Shown here one piece after another: positions 1 through 7,088 of a stretch of 42,314 nt of DNA (position 1 is its first letter; every line of letters begins with the position of its first letter). This DNA is from Comamonadaceae bacterium (lineage in GTDB: Bacteria; Pseudomonadota; Gammaproteobacteria; Burkholderiales; Burkholderiaceae_C). Location of the stretch: the NCBI GenBank assembly GCA_947478725.1, contig CANJWZ010000038.1, positions 1-42,314 of the forward strand. The letters are read 5' to 3'. Under the pieces are notes generated by a model. It was not told the DNA's origin, did no database searches, and saw only the letters and a list, made by a program, of their open reading frames with translations. Position numbers and translations under genes: made by a program.

Positions 1-117
1 CGCTCATGCGCGCATGGCAACTACGTGATCTTTTTTGAGTCCACGACAAAGCAGGTCACCATCGTTCGCATATTGCACGGCGCACGCGATATTCCTGAAG
101 TCTTGAAGCCCACGTAA
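1..117 (+). CDS. ParE/RelE-type toxin, C-terminal end (partial)
   Basis: The first 38 codons of the window are open from the left edge and end in TAA. The peptide reads as the last strand and tail of a RelE/ParE-superfamily toxin: a GNYVIFF strand, then VTIVRILHGARDIPEVL, the usual closing motif of plasmid-addiction toxins in which the HGARD region lies at the end of the fold. Such proteins are about 95-105 residues, so more than half of the gene, and any antitoxin gene, lies left of the window. The family pairs with an antitoxin and acts on gyrase (ParE) or ribosome-bound mRNA (RelE). The fragment does not settle which. Confidence 0.75.
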   Translation, partial: RSCAHGNYVIFFESTTKQVTIVRILHGARDIPEVLKPT

Positions 118-123
118 AGTCAT

Positions 124-291
124 TCAGTTTTGTAGTGGCTCAGCGGGGTTGATGCTTTTCTCAGCGGCCCTTTGCTCTCTTTTTTGTCGATCGAGAAAGC
201 GAATCGCGCCTTGGGCGAGGATGGCACCAAAGATGGCCATGGGACTTGGTTCGGGTCTTGAGTCGATTTCTTCTTGTGTGTGGGCTTGCAT
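124..291 (-). CDS. small 55-aa ORF of unknown function
   Basis: This short reading frame is convergent with the toxin tail and ends 6 bases beyond its stop. It starts at an ATG with GGAG about nine bases upstream. The product has a Glu/Pro-rich start, a hydrophobic middle (MAIFGAILAQGAIRFL) and a charged Lys/Arg/Glu tail, so it could form one amphipathic helix. Its composition looks more protein-like than the other frames here. The reading frame also continues upstream without a start into repeat copy A, and copy B near 18.24 kb preserves a similar stretch of peptide. It could be the tail of a decayed, repeat-borne gene instead of a functional small protein. I do not recognise the family. Confidence 0.35.
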   Translation of the reverse strand: MQAHTQEEIDSRPEPSPMAIFGAILAQGAIRFLDRQKREQRAAEKSINPAEPLQN

Positions 292-504
292 GCTGCGGGC
301 TCCGTTGGGTTCGTGGAACCGTATGGTTGCTTCGATCTCGAAGAGCTATCAAGTCGATCTGACCTCTAGGGTTACATCGCCGTCTTAAATAGCTGTCTCA
401 ACATTTAGAAAGATGAACCGGACCCCGAGTGCTTGATTTGCTTACCCATTAAAAACTTAGGCAGTTTGTGATGACGTATGTTCTGCCCTGCCAGACAGCC
501 AATA
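285..504 (+). repeat. dispersed 220-bp repeat, copy A
   Basis: This segment aligns along its length with 18240-18456 in the same orientation. Shared blocks include AAGAGCTATCAAGTCGATCT, GTTACATCGCCGTCT and AACATTTAGAAAGATGAAC. The copies differ by scattered substitutions and small indels, as in an old duplication. There are no obvious terminal inverted repeats or flanking target duplications, and the sequence outside the block does not match. It may be a decayed non-autonomous element or a conserved intergenic module. Confidence 0.75.
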
Positions 505-510
505 AACACG

Positions 511-536
511 CGCCCCTTGGGGCGTTTCTTGTTTTT
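511..536 (+). terminator. rho-independent terminator
   Basis: A short GC hairpin (CGCCCC, two-base loop TT, GGGGCG at 511-524) is followed by TTTCTTGTTTTT. It is a plausible terminator for rightward transcription entering from the toxin gene and repeat. The arm is only six base pairs and the loop is very tight. Confidence 0.5.
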
Positions 537-560
537 ACATACCCAAAAACATACCCAAAA
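537..560. repeat. tandem 12-bp direct repeat (two units)
   Basis: ACATACCCAAAA occurs twice head to tail directly after the hairpin. Read on the minus strand it is TTTTGGGTATGT twice. Similar short tandem units are found beside integrase attachment sites, but no integrase or tRNA gene is visible here, so a role is not established. Confidence 0.4.
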
Positions 561-970
561 AGTTTGGCTTGATATCCTCGAGAGTGTCATCAGTTGGCGT
601 CGGTCGCCACTGCCGGCTGCCTAAGTGGCGATCTGGTTATACCTTCATAAGTTCTTTAAGGATTTCTCTTTTGAAGGTCTGTGGCGCTGAGTCACCGGTC
701 TCGACCTTTCCCACGTAGAACTCACACCTCAAAGCCGATCAGCAGCGTCAAACTGCGCTATGAAAAGTGTCCAGTGAATTGGGGGAATGCCAAGGTGATG
801 GATAAAAGCATCATTGAATCACCTCCTGCCTGGTTTCAGATCTGTGGTTCAGTTCCCTTGATTTGATCTTACGATGTATCCCACAACGTTGAACGTCGGC
901 ATCACCATGGCGAAGTGGCACCCCAATGCGTGAAGGCCTCATAGACCAATAGATCGCAAAGCTGGCTGGC
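561..970. other. gene-poor stretch, possible IS relic
   Basis: No convincing gene is present. On the minus strand a strong ribosome-binding site (AGGAGGTGA, around 820-827) precedes two ATGs at 809-814, but the frame closes after 18 codons at 758 (peptide ending FPQFTGHFS). The good start signal on a very short frame suggests the front of a truncated gene, possibly from an insertion sequence. Nothing identifiable follows it. Confidence 0.35.
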
Positions 971-1789
971 TCAGAGGGCGCGGGCCACGTCCGCGCTTGC
1001 GTCCTGCAATGCCTTGATCAAGACCTCACGTCTGGCGGGATCAATTTGCGCAGAGACCATATTGATACTCAAAGTCCGTATCACTTTCCCGAAGCGGTCG
1101 GCGACAGCCACAGACATGGACGTGATGCCGAGGCGCTGGCGACCGTCATCAATAGCGTAGCCGCGTTGCTGTGCCCGTGACGCATCCTCGCGCCATGTCT
1201 TGAAATCAGGCGGATTCTGCCAGTTGACCTGCGCGAAGCGCACCTGCAGCTCGTCATCTGACCAGCCGGCATGCGCACCCAGCAGCTGGCCGCCGGAGCC
1301 GGACAACACTGGTGATCGCCGGCCCACAGGGGCAACCAGGCCTTCGCTCGCGGCCGCGGCCGTGACCACGATCACATCGTCGCCTTCGCGTTGTTGGGCA
1401 TTGGCGCTCACGCCGTAGTCACGTGCAAAACGTGCAATGCGCTGCTGAGCATTGGTGATGAAGCTGTCGTGGGAGCTGAGGCCTTTTGCCAAGCTCAAAA
1501 CACCAAGGCCGAGCTGGTAGGTTTTATTGCTACGGTCTTTCGTTACGAGGTGTGCGCCAGCCAGCTCACGCAAGATATGAAGACAGGTGCTTTGCACGAT
1601 GCCGAGCTCTCGTGCGATGTGCGATGCATTAAGCCCGCTGGTGTTGTTGGCCAGCAAATTCAGGATGGCGGCGGCGCGGCGGACAGCAGGGACTTCCCTG
1701 ATGCGCAAAGTCGCGTCGGTGGTTTTTGTTGCAAGTGGCGACTGGTGCGTGGCGGTAGCGGTTTTGGGGCTTGGCATTTCGTTTTTCAC
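971..1789 (-). CDS. IclR-family transcriptional regulator
   Basis: This 272-residue protein has the two-domain IclR layout. After a disordered 30-residue leader comes a winged helix-turn-helix (about residues 33-95: AVRRAAAILNLLA, LNASHIARELGI, STCLHILREL). A C-terminal effector domain follows (about 110-270), with LGLGVLSLA, the glycine/serine region near LVAPVGRRSPVLSGSGG, and the closing ITSMSVAVAD…SINMV strands. Members bind small organic acids and repress or activate adjacent catabolic or transport genes. It is divergent from a Bug receptor and cupin gene, so it probably controls them. The frame can open at GTG 1789 or at an in-frame ATG four codons later (1777). The DNA-binding and effector parts are intact. 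Confidence 0.9.
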   Translation of the reverse strand: MKNEMPSPKTATATHQSPLATKTTDATLRIREVPAVRRAAAILNLLANNTSGLNASHIARELGIVQSTCLHILRELAGAHLVTKDRSNKTYQLGLGVLSLAKGLSSHDSFITNAQQRIARFARDYGVSANAQQREGDDVIVVTAAAASEGLVAPVGRRSPVLSGSGGQLLGAHAGWSDDELQVRFAQVNWQNPPDFKTWREDASRAQQRGYAIDDGRQRLGITSMSVAVADRFGKVIRTLSINMVSAQIDPARREVLIKALQDASADVARAL

Positions 1790-1852
1790 TGGGGAAAGTC
1801 ATCAAAAATTGTCGCGCACGATGTTGCTCGCATCAATCAAGGATGAGAGAAA

Positions 1853-1909
1853 TTATGTCTCTGTACATAAATCGTGTCTATTGACATAAAGTTTTGTGGT
1901 TATTAGCAT
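1853..1909 (+). promoter_or_regulatory. promoter and half-site cluster between iclR gene and Bug gene
   Basis: TTATGT-N6-ACATAA forms a dyad at 1853-1870. A third half-site, GACATAA, lies at 1883-1889 and is inverted relative to TTATGTC at 1853-1859. The last half-site overlaps a TTGACA -35 element (1881-1886), with TAGCAT 17 bases later (1904-1909) as a possible -10 for the rightward Bug gene. An operator overlapping the -35 fits repression by the neighbouring IclR protein. The link to that regulator is inferred from position only. Confidence 0.5.
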
Positions 1910-1971
1910 TTGCTGAATGAGTCTCGCGATGGCTCATGTGATATTCCACCCAAGACCGCGGAGACAAAAAC

Positions 1972-2922
1972 ATGAAACTCAAGAAACGTGCGCTGTTAAT
2001 TGCATGCTGTTTTGCATCAGCCATCGGCGTCATGAGCGGTGTATCGGCGCAGGACTTTCCAACCAAGGTGATCCGCTTCGTCGTGCCCTATGCGGCCGGC
2101 TCGGTGACCGATATCGTGGCGCGCATCGTTGCCACCGACATGACCAAGACATTGGGGCAGCCCATCATTGTCGAAAACCGGCCCGGCGCCGACACGGTGA
2201 TTGCTTTCGACCATGTGGCGCGGGTTTCGCCGGCGGATGGTTATACGGTGCTCCTACCCTATGTGTCAGGACTGGTGACCATGCCGATCCTGAGCAAGAA
2301 CCTGCAGTTCGACCCATTAAAGGATCTGGTGCCGGTGATTGACCTGACTGATTCGCGCCTGGTCTTCGGCAGCGCGGCGCAATTTCCCTGGAAAACGATG
2401 CCCGAGCTCGTCACCGCCGCTAGAGCGCAGCCCAACAAGCTCAACTATGGCACCGCCAGCCCTCTGACCAAGATCATGATGCAGGGTTTTGCCAAAGACT
2501 TTGGTGTACAGGCCGTCGAAGTGCCATTTACCGGTGGCGGGCCGTGGACGACGGCACTGGGTCAGGGCACGGTCGAGATGGGCTTTATTTCCGAAGGCGC
2601 GGCTGTCACGTTGGGCGAACGCTTGCGCGCACTTGCGGTGACTGGCGAGACGCGCAGTCCCAACTACCCCAACACGCCCACGTTCAAGGAGCTGGGCCAG
2701 CCCAATTATCGCGGCCTGATCATTTCATTGAGCGTCCGCTCGGGCACGCCCAAGGCCGCGATCGACAAGCTGCACAACGCAGCGGCCAGCGCTTTGAAAG
2801 ACGCTGAGATACGCAAACGCCTGCAGGGCGCCGGCTTCGACGTGATCGAAAACAGTACGCCGAAGACCGCCGCGCAAAACCTGGCCGAGCAGGCCAAGTT
2901 TTTTGCAGCGGTTGCAAAGTAG
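1972..2922 (+). CDS. Bug/TctC-family periplasmic solute-binding receptor
   Basis: This 316-residue exported protein has a Sec-type leader (KKRALLIACCFASAIGVMSG, cleavage near VSAQD) followed by the standard Bug opening FPTKVIRFVVPYAAGSVTDIVARI. Also typical are VENRPGADTVIAFDHVA, the LNYGTAS strand and the C-terminal GTPKAAIDKLHNAAASAL helix. Family members bind carboxylates or related metabolites in a Venus-flytrap fold and were named for tripartite tricarboxylate uptake. No tctA/tctB membrane genes are nearby, so it is an orphan receptor that would share a transporter encoded elsewhere or act as a sensor. A cupin gene follows 42 bases downstream, probably in the same operon. The substrate cannot be read from the sequence. 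Confidence 0.92.
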   Translation: MKLKKRALLIACCFASAIGVMSGVSAQDFPTKVIRFVVPYAAGSVTDIVARIVATDMTKTLGQPIIVENRPGADTVIAFDHVARVSPADGYTVLLPYVSGLVTMPILSKNLQFDPLKDLVPVIDLTDSRLVFGSAAQFPWKTMPELVTAARAQPNKLNYGTASPLTKIMMQGFAKDFGVQAVEVPFTGGGPWTTALGQGTVEMGFISEGAAVTLGERLRALAVTGETRSPNYPNTPTFKELGQPNYRGLIISLSVRSGTPKAAIDKLHNAAASALKDAEIRKRLQGAGFDVIENSTPKTAAQNLAEQAKFFAAVAK

Positions 2923-2964
2923 CGCGACCTCGCCCTTTATTTATACAACCCCAAGAGCTACAAC

Positions 2965-3486
2965 ATGAGCGACAGCACACCTCAAACCGAAAAAACCCAT
3001 CTCGATGGAACCGACGACACGCCGACTTATGCATCGCTGGTAGAAAAATACATGACCAGTTTGCATGACGCCAAGATGTGGACGCCGCTCGAAAAGCCGG
3101 GCCAGGAGTGGGCGCGTTTCATTCTCGGCGGACCGGAGGACCAGCACGCACCGCATATCTGGTTCATTCGGCTGCCGCCAAATCATGTGACAGGCCGCCA
3201 CTACCATAACGTGCACCGGCTTGATCTGATCATCGAGGGTTCGTACATGCTTGAAGGCAAGTTACGCAAGGCCGGCGACATCACTGTGTTCAAGGCCGGT
3301 GTCACCTATGGACCCATCGTTCACGGGCCGGAAGGATCACTGCAGATGGAGATATTTGCGGATGGGTCGAAGCTCGACCCGATCTTTGACGAAACGCCGC
3401 CCGATTACGTTATCAAAAATTTCGCGCGAATGGGAATGCATGCGAAAGTAGTGCAGCAGTCCGGGACGAAGGATGCAAAGAGTTGA
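2965..3486 (+). CDS. cupin-domain protein
   Basis: This 173-residue cytosolic protein has a single cupin barrel in its middle. The first cupin motif appears as HVTGRHYHNVHRLDLIIEGS (residues about 73-92), with several histidines that could hold a metal. The second is weaker around GVTYGPIVHGPEGS (residues about 112-125), keeping a histidine. The N-terminal 50 residues are helical and charged, and the C-terminal tail is not part of the barrel. Cupins range from dioxygenases and isomerases to non-enzymatic ligand binders, so no reaction is assigned. It directly follows the Bug receptor gene and probably handles the same compound. A second cupin gene is paired with a Bug gene at 13.2 kb. Confidence 0.8.
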   Translation: MSDSTPQTEKTHLDGTDDTPTYASLVEKYMTSLHDAKMWTPLEKPGQEWARFILGGPEDQHAPHIWFIRLPPNHVTGRHYHNVHRLDLIIEGSYMLEGKLRKAGDITVFKAGVTYGPIVHGPEGSLQMEIFADGSKLDPIFDETPPDYVIKNFARMGMHAKVVQQSGTKDAKS

Positions 3487-3767
3487 GGCCTTTTGAAAAT
3501 GCATATGAGCGTCGGGATAATAATTATCAAATTGGGATCTAAATTGCGCCATTTTTTTAATTATTTCATGCCCGTTAGATTCAGAAAAATTAATACCACA
3601 CACTACGGATCGATCTTGCAAGCTTTGAAGATAAGTGCCAACAGCTTGAAAACGGTTCAATCCAAATAAGCCTATCTCCACGAAATGGGTAAAACCCCAA
3701 CGGGCAGGAAAGGAACTTGCAATCGGTATCGCCTCTCACTTGAATCCGCCCTTTAATACCAGCCTTC
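3487..3767 (-). other. AT-richer stretch with a possible decayed frame
   Basis: No intact gene. On the minus strand an open frame enters after a TGA near 3740 with no start and runs into the antisense of the cupin gene. Its upstream part (VEIGLFGLNRFQAVGTYLQS and the following 40 residues) has a natural-looking composition and may be a protein fragment, but I do not recognise it. It lies next to the nuclease and transposase relics, which fits a region of gene decay. Confidence 0.25.
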
Positions 3768-3905
3768 TTAAACATCCAAAAAAGTCTTATCAAAGACTAA
3801 GTCGCTTAAGCTTTGCGTAGAGCGTTGGCCGAATGGTTGCTTTTTCTCTGGCGCGTCAATTCCTGCAAGGCGAATTTTGTGCTGTACCTTGTTATCGCCC
3901 AGTAC
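3768..3905 (-). pseudogene. thermonuclease (SNase-like) gene fragment
   Basis: The minus strand encodes a peptide carrying the staphylococcal-nuclease signature HKIRLAGIDAPEKKQPFGQR, with the Arg and Asp of the calcium and phosphate site, followed by STQSLSDLVFDKTF. It then hits a stop after about 45 recognisable residues. The leader, the rest of the fold (second Arg/Glu region) and a start are missing, and the upstream side abuts the antisense of an IS3 transposase fragment. It is therefore a remnant, not a working nuclease. The likely cause is insertion of an IS into the gene followed by deletion. Confidence 0.65.
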
Positions 3906-3932
3906 TCTGTGATGAAGCGGGTTTTGTAAAAG

Positions 3933-4094
3933 GACTATGCCAATCACGCCGAGGCTACAAACGATATTGCCGACTACATTGTTGGCTTTTACAACAGCAT
4001 CAGGCTGCACTCAAAACGGGGCAACTTGTCACCCAACGCTTTCGAGCGTGAATCGACATCAAAAAAATCTATCGAACTGTCCGAAACTACTTGA
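3933..4094 (+). mobile_element. IS3-family transposase C-terminal fragment
   Basis: A frame of 53 codons ending in TGA matches the end of IS3-family OrfB integrases: an AEATNDIADYIVGFYNSIRLHS block followed by GNLSPNAFERE. In intact proteins this lies just after the last catalytic Glu of the DDE triad. No upstream catalytic part, OrfA or terminal repeats are visible. It is a dead fragment and marks a past insertion next to the nuclease relic. Confidence 0.75.
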
Positions 4095-4380
4095 CCGCTA
4101 CAGTAGCGAAGTTTGAGACGAAATTGGGATGACGCGAGTCGGCTTTCAAGGGCAACGCTGCTGGGGGGGCCAGCTCATCCTTTACTTCAGTAAGCCGCAT
4201 CCCCTCCTTTCGCCCAACCAGCAGATCCAGAATGTCGAACGTACGTAAATAGCGGTCTGGGTTCGTATGTCAATTCTCTCAGCGCGCGCGCCGCCCTGCC
4301 GTGCGGCGACGCGATAGCCGCCACACGTCCGGCCGCGGCGGCCAAACCAGCGCCGTCCACGAAGCGCTGTGAGGAATTCC
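4095..4380. other. GC-rich intergenic stretch, no gene seen
   Basis: Open frames here have a strongly biased Arg/Ala composition and look spurious. The sequence changes from the AT-richer relic zone to a CG-rich run (about 4290-4350) before the promoter of the next operon. Confidence 0.4.
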
Positions 4381-4383
4381 CTG

Positions 4384-4411
4384 TTGACAACCCAACACAA
4401 GTGCGTATACT
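4384..4411 (+). promoter_or_regulatory. near-consensus sigma-70 promoter
   Basis: TTGACA (4384-4389), a 16-base spacer and TATACT (4406-4411) form a strong housekeeping promoter about 100 bases upstream of the lyase-aldolase-Bug operon. It is the best promoter match noticed in the window. Confidence 0.7.
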
Positions 4412-4420
4412 CATTTGACA

Positions 4421-4452
4421 TCGAAACCTCGATTTCAATTTCGAGATTTCGA
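4421..4452 (+). promoter_or_regulatory. 32-bp operator-like dyad just downstream of the promoter
   Basis: TCGAAACCTCGATTTC pairs with its inverted partner, ending GAGATTTCGA, around a centre at 4436-4437. The outer six bases (TCGAAA/TTTCGA) and the inner CTCGA/TCGAG blocks match. It begins nine bases after the -10 element, so it would cover about +3 to +34, where a bound repressor would block elongation or initiation. No regulator gene is adjacent, so the binding protein is unknown. On the RNA level it could also fold as a leader hairpin. Confidence 0.65.
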
Positions 4453-4512
4453 AATTTTACAACCTTGGCGCGTAGCTCTCAGGCCGCCAGTCAACCCCCA
4501 GAAGGTAATCCC

Positions 4513-5361
4513 GTGCGGACCTCCCTACGCCCTTTGCTAGAACGCGATCGATGCACCATCGTCCCCGGTGCCGGCGATCCGCTGAGCGCGCTGCTGGCTG
4601 AACAGGCGGGCTTCGAGGCGGTGTATATGTCCGGCTACTACGTATGCGCCACGATGGGCATGCTGGATGTCGGATTGGTGAGTTCCACGGAAATGTTCAC
4701 TCAGGCCGCGCGTATATCGGAAGTGGTCAAGGTGCCACTGCTCGTCGATGCTGACACCGGCTACGGCAATGCGCTCAATGCAATCCGCACCGTTGCCGCA
4801 TACGAGGCCGCAGGCGCGGCCGGCATGCATCTGGAGGACCAGTCGCTCCCGAAGAAGTGCGGTCACCTTGACGGAATCAAGATGGCACCGACTGCGGAAA
4901 TGTGCCGCAAGATCGAGGCATGTGTGGATCACCGCAGAAACAAGGACTTCCTGGTCATCGCTCGTACCGACGCAATCGGCACCGAGGGAATGGAATCGGC
5001 AATCCAACGCGGCAAGGCCTACTCCGAAGCAGGTGCGGACGCCATCATGATCATGGCGCCGCGGTCTCTCGACGACATGAAGCGCTTCCGTGACGGCGTC
5101 TCGGGTCCGCTGGTTTGCACCGTCGGTAGCTGGCCGTTCGAAGTCGACGAGAAGCAGCTGACACAAATCGGCTACTCGATGGCCCTGTTCACGGTGTCCA
5201 CGCTACGCCGTTCGATCGTAGCCATGCAGGAAACGCTTTCCAGGCTCAGGCGCGACGGCGGACTTTCGCACGAGCCGCCGGATATGGTGTCCATGAACGC
5301 GATGCACCAGTTGCTGGGTCAGCAGTCCATCCAGGAGAAGGAAGGGCGTTATGCAGACTGA
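4513..5361 (+). CDS. isocitrate lyase/PEP-mutase superfamily enzyme
   Basis: A 282-residue beta/alpha-barrel lyase of the ICL/PEP-mutase superfamily. The GTG start at 4513 is preferred because GAAGG lies seven bases upstream and the protein then begins directly with the family opening; frames extending further left only translate the operator. Visible motifs are VPGAGDPLSALLAEQAGF, the metal-binding DADTGYG (residues 79-85), LEDQ and the signature KKCGH (114-118) with catalytic Cys116, then VIARTDA. These enzymes cleave or form C-C bonds next to a carboxylate (2-methylisocitrate lyase, dimethylmalate lyase, oxaloacetate hydrolase). The exact substrate is not readable. It is first in an operon and overlaps the next gene by 11 bases. 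Confidence 0.88.
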   Translation: MRTSLRPLLERDRCTIVPGAGDPLSALLAEQAGFEAVYMSGYYVCATMGMLDVGLVSSTEMFTQAARISEVVKVPLLVDADTGYGNALNAIRTVAAYEAAGAAGMHLEDQSLPKKCGHLDGIKMAPTAEMCRKIEACVDHRRNKDFLVIARTDAIGTEGMESAIQRGKAYSEAGADAIMIMAPRSLDDMKRFRDGVSGPLVCTVGSWPFEVDEKQLTQIGYSMALFTVSTLRRSIVAMQETLSRLRRDGGLSHEPPDMVSMNAMHQLLGQQSIQEKEGRYAD

Positions 5362-6097
5362 GCCAGCGCCAGAGGAGGCCGCAGTCCGGCGGGACCTCGC
5401 TGCGGCGCACCGGATAGCTGCCGAGTTTGGCTGGACACAGCTGATCTACAACCACTTCACGCAAAGGGTTCCCGGTGAGCCAGATCGTTTCCTCGTCAAG
5501 CCGCATGGGTTGATGTTCCGGCAGGTGACTGCGTCGTCTTTGGTGAAGGTCGGCCTCGATGGTGTTGCGGTGACGCCTGACGCCGACATCAACCCCGCGG
5601 GATTTGCCATCCATACTGCGGTACTGCGTGCGAGGGCTGACGTCAATGCCGTCGTCCATATCCACACTCCAGCAGGCATGGCGATATCGGCGCATCCACG
5701 CGGCCTGCGCTACCTCACGCAGGCGGCCATGCGATTTCACGGAATTCGCATGGCCTATCATGGCTACCACGGTGTTGCAGAGATCGACGAGATGGACGCG
5801 ATTGCCGCTGATCTGGGCGGAGCCAAGGCGATGATCCTCAGGAACCACGGGCTGCTCACAGTGGGGCCATCCATCCAGGAGGCCATGTCCCGCATGAACT
5901 ACCTGATGGCTGCCGTCGAGTCGCAGCTGAAGGTAGAAGCGGCTGTCGGCGAGGGGAATGCGCTGGAAGTTCCGACGGACATGTGCGAACGGGCGGCCAG
6001 GCAGTGGGACGTGCTGGAGAACACAGGCCGCCTGGCGATGGAGTGGCCGGCAATGCTGGCCTGGATGAACAAGCTCGATCTAGGCTACCGGGATTGA
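5351..6097 (+). CDS. class II aldolase/adducin-family protein
   Basis: A 248-residue protein of the class II aldolase/adducin fold, of the slightly longer type common in soil proteobacteria. The zinc ligands of the fold are kept: HIH at residues 103-105 and His166 in LRNHGLLTVG. The catalytic Glu that usually lies four residues before the helix histidine is not seen; the segment reads NPAGFAIHTAVL. It may therefore be a decarboxylase, isomerase or non-standard lyase instead of a classical retro-aldolase. It overlaps the preceding lyase gene by 11 bases, and a Bug receptor gene follows after 25 bases, so the three are co-transcribed. Two successive C-C-lyase-type enzymes plus a receptor point to breakdown of an imported hydroxy-acid. 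Confidence 0.85.
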   Translation: MQTEPAPEEAAVRRDLAAAHRIAAEFGWTQLIYNHFTQRVPGEPDRFLVKPHGLMFRQVTASSLVKVGLDGVAVTPDADINPAGFAIHTAVLRARADVNAVVHIHTPAGMAISAHPRGLRYLTQAAMRFHGIRMAYHGYHGVAEIDEMDAIAADLGGAKAMILRNHGLLTVGPSIQEAMSRMNYLMAAVESQLKVEAAVGEGNALEVPTDMCERAARQWDVLENTGRLAMEWPAMLAWMNKLDLGYRD

Positions 6098-6122
6098 ACC
6101 CCGAATACACACAGGAGATACC

Positions 6123-7088
6123 ATGCTCAGACGCGACTTCATTTCATGCGCCGGGCTTCTCCTGACGTCCTCTGTCGCGAGCGCGCAGAGCGACTACCCC
6201 AACCGTCCTGTGCGAATCCTGAACCCGTTCGCTCCAGGCGGCTCCGGCGACATCGTAGTTCGAACGGTGATACAGAAGATTTCGCAGAATACCGGCAAGA
6301 GCTTTGCGATCGAGGTCCGGTCGGGCGCGGCCGGGAAGATTGGCTATGAGGCCGGCACGCGCTCGGCCCCTGATGGCCATACCTTGGTCATCACCGACAC
6401 GACTTTCACGATGCTCCCCGCGTTGCAAAGCCAGCTTCACTGGCAATCCACAGACGCACTGAGCCCTGTAGCGGTGCTCGTTTCCTCGCCATTCCTTATT
6501 CTCGTCCGGCCCGAACTCAAGGTCGGTAGCCTGAAGGACTTCATCGAGATGGCCCGGGCCAATCCCGGGAAATTCAACTATGGGTCGGCGGGTATCGGGA
6601 GCATCAATCACATCGCTACCGAACTCTTCAAACAAGAGGCGCGCCTGCATCTCACACACGTCCCATTTAAGGGAATGACCGAGGCCGTCGCAGCAATCCT
6701 TGGCGACCAGCTTGATGTCATTCTCATCGGAATCCTGCCTGTTTCCGCGCACATCAAGGCCGGAAAACTGGTGCCGCTGGCAGTCGCCTCGCCGCAGCGC
6801 CTATCGAGCCTGCCGACGATCCCCACCGCGGACGAAGCGGGCGTGCCGGGATATCGAGCCGGAAACTGGTTCGGCCTCACAGCGCCCAAGGGCACGCCGA
6901 CGGAGTATCTGGATTGGTTGCATCGCCAGTGCGAACAGGCTCTGTCGTCGCCGGAAGTCCGCGAGCGGCTGCTTGCCGCAGGCCTGGTTCCTGCCACTTC
7001 CACCCGCGAGCAGTTCGGCAAGACGATGGAAGATGACGCCAAGCGGTGGGCGAATGTGATCCGGACCGCCGGACTCAGGGCAGAGTAG
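6123..7088 (+). CDS. Bug/TctC-family periplasmic solute-binding receptor
   Basis: A 321-residue exported Bug receptor. The leader contains RRDFISCAGLLLTSS with a twin-arginine start, so Tat or Sec export is possible, and is cleaved near ASAQS. The mature part starts YPNRPVRILNPFAPGGSGDIV and carries LNPFAPGGSGD, VRSGAAGKIGYEAG, FNYGSAGIGS (ligand-loop glycines) and a final GTPTEYLDWLHRQC helix. AGGAG lies six bases before the ATG. It is third in the operon with the lyase and the aldolase-fold protein and should capture their substrate or a precursor in the periplasm. No tctAB genes are close by. Confidence 0.92.
   Translation: MLRRDFISCAGLLLTSSVASAQSDYPNRPVRILNPFAPGGSGDIVVRTVIQKISQNTGKSFAIEVRSGAAGKIGYEAGTRSAPDGHTLVITDTTFTMLPALQSQLHWQSTDALSPVAVLVSSPFLILVRPELKVGSLKDFIEMARANPGKFNYGSAGIGSINHIATELFKQEARLHLTHVPFKGMTEAVAAILGDQLDVILIGILPVSAHIKAGKLVPLAVASPQRLSSLPTIPTADEAGVPGYRAGNWFGLTAPKGTPTEYLDWLHRQCEQALSSPEVRERLLAAGLVPATSTREQFGKTMEDDAKRWANVIRTAGLRAE

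Noticed and set aside
285..504. Integron attC site
   Set aside because: The repeat has no recognisable core R''/R' sites and no cassette structure around either copy.
537..560. Integrase attachment site next to a tRNA
   Set aside because: No tRNA gene or integrase is visible; the tandem 12-mer alone is not enough.
3337..3681. Minus-strand frame overlapping the cupin gene
   Set aside because: Its right part is antisense to a well-supported cupin gene and it has no start; only the short part outside the gene is mentioned as a possible relic.
4537..5166. 209-codon minus-strand frame opposite the ICL-like lyase
   Set aside because: Antisense shadow of an enzyme with clear catalytic motifs.
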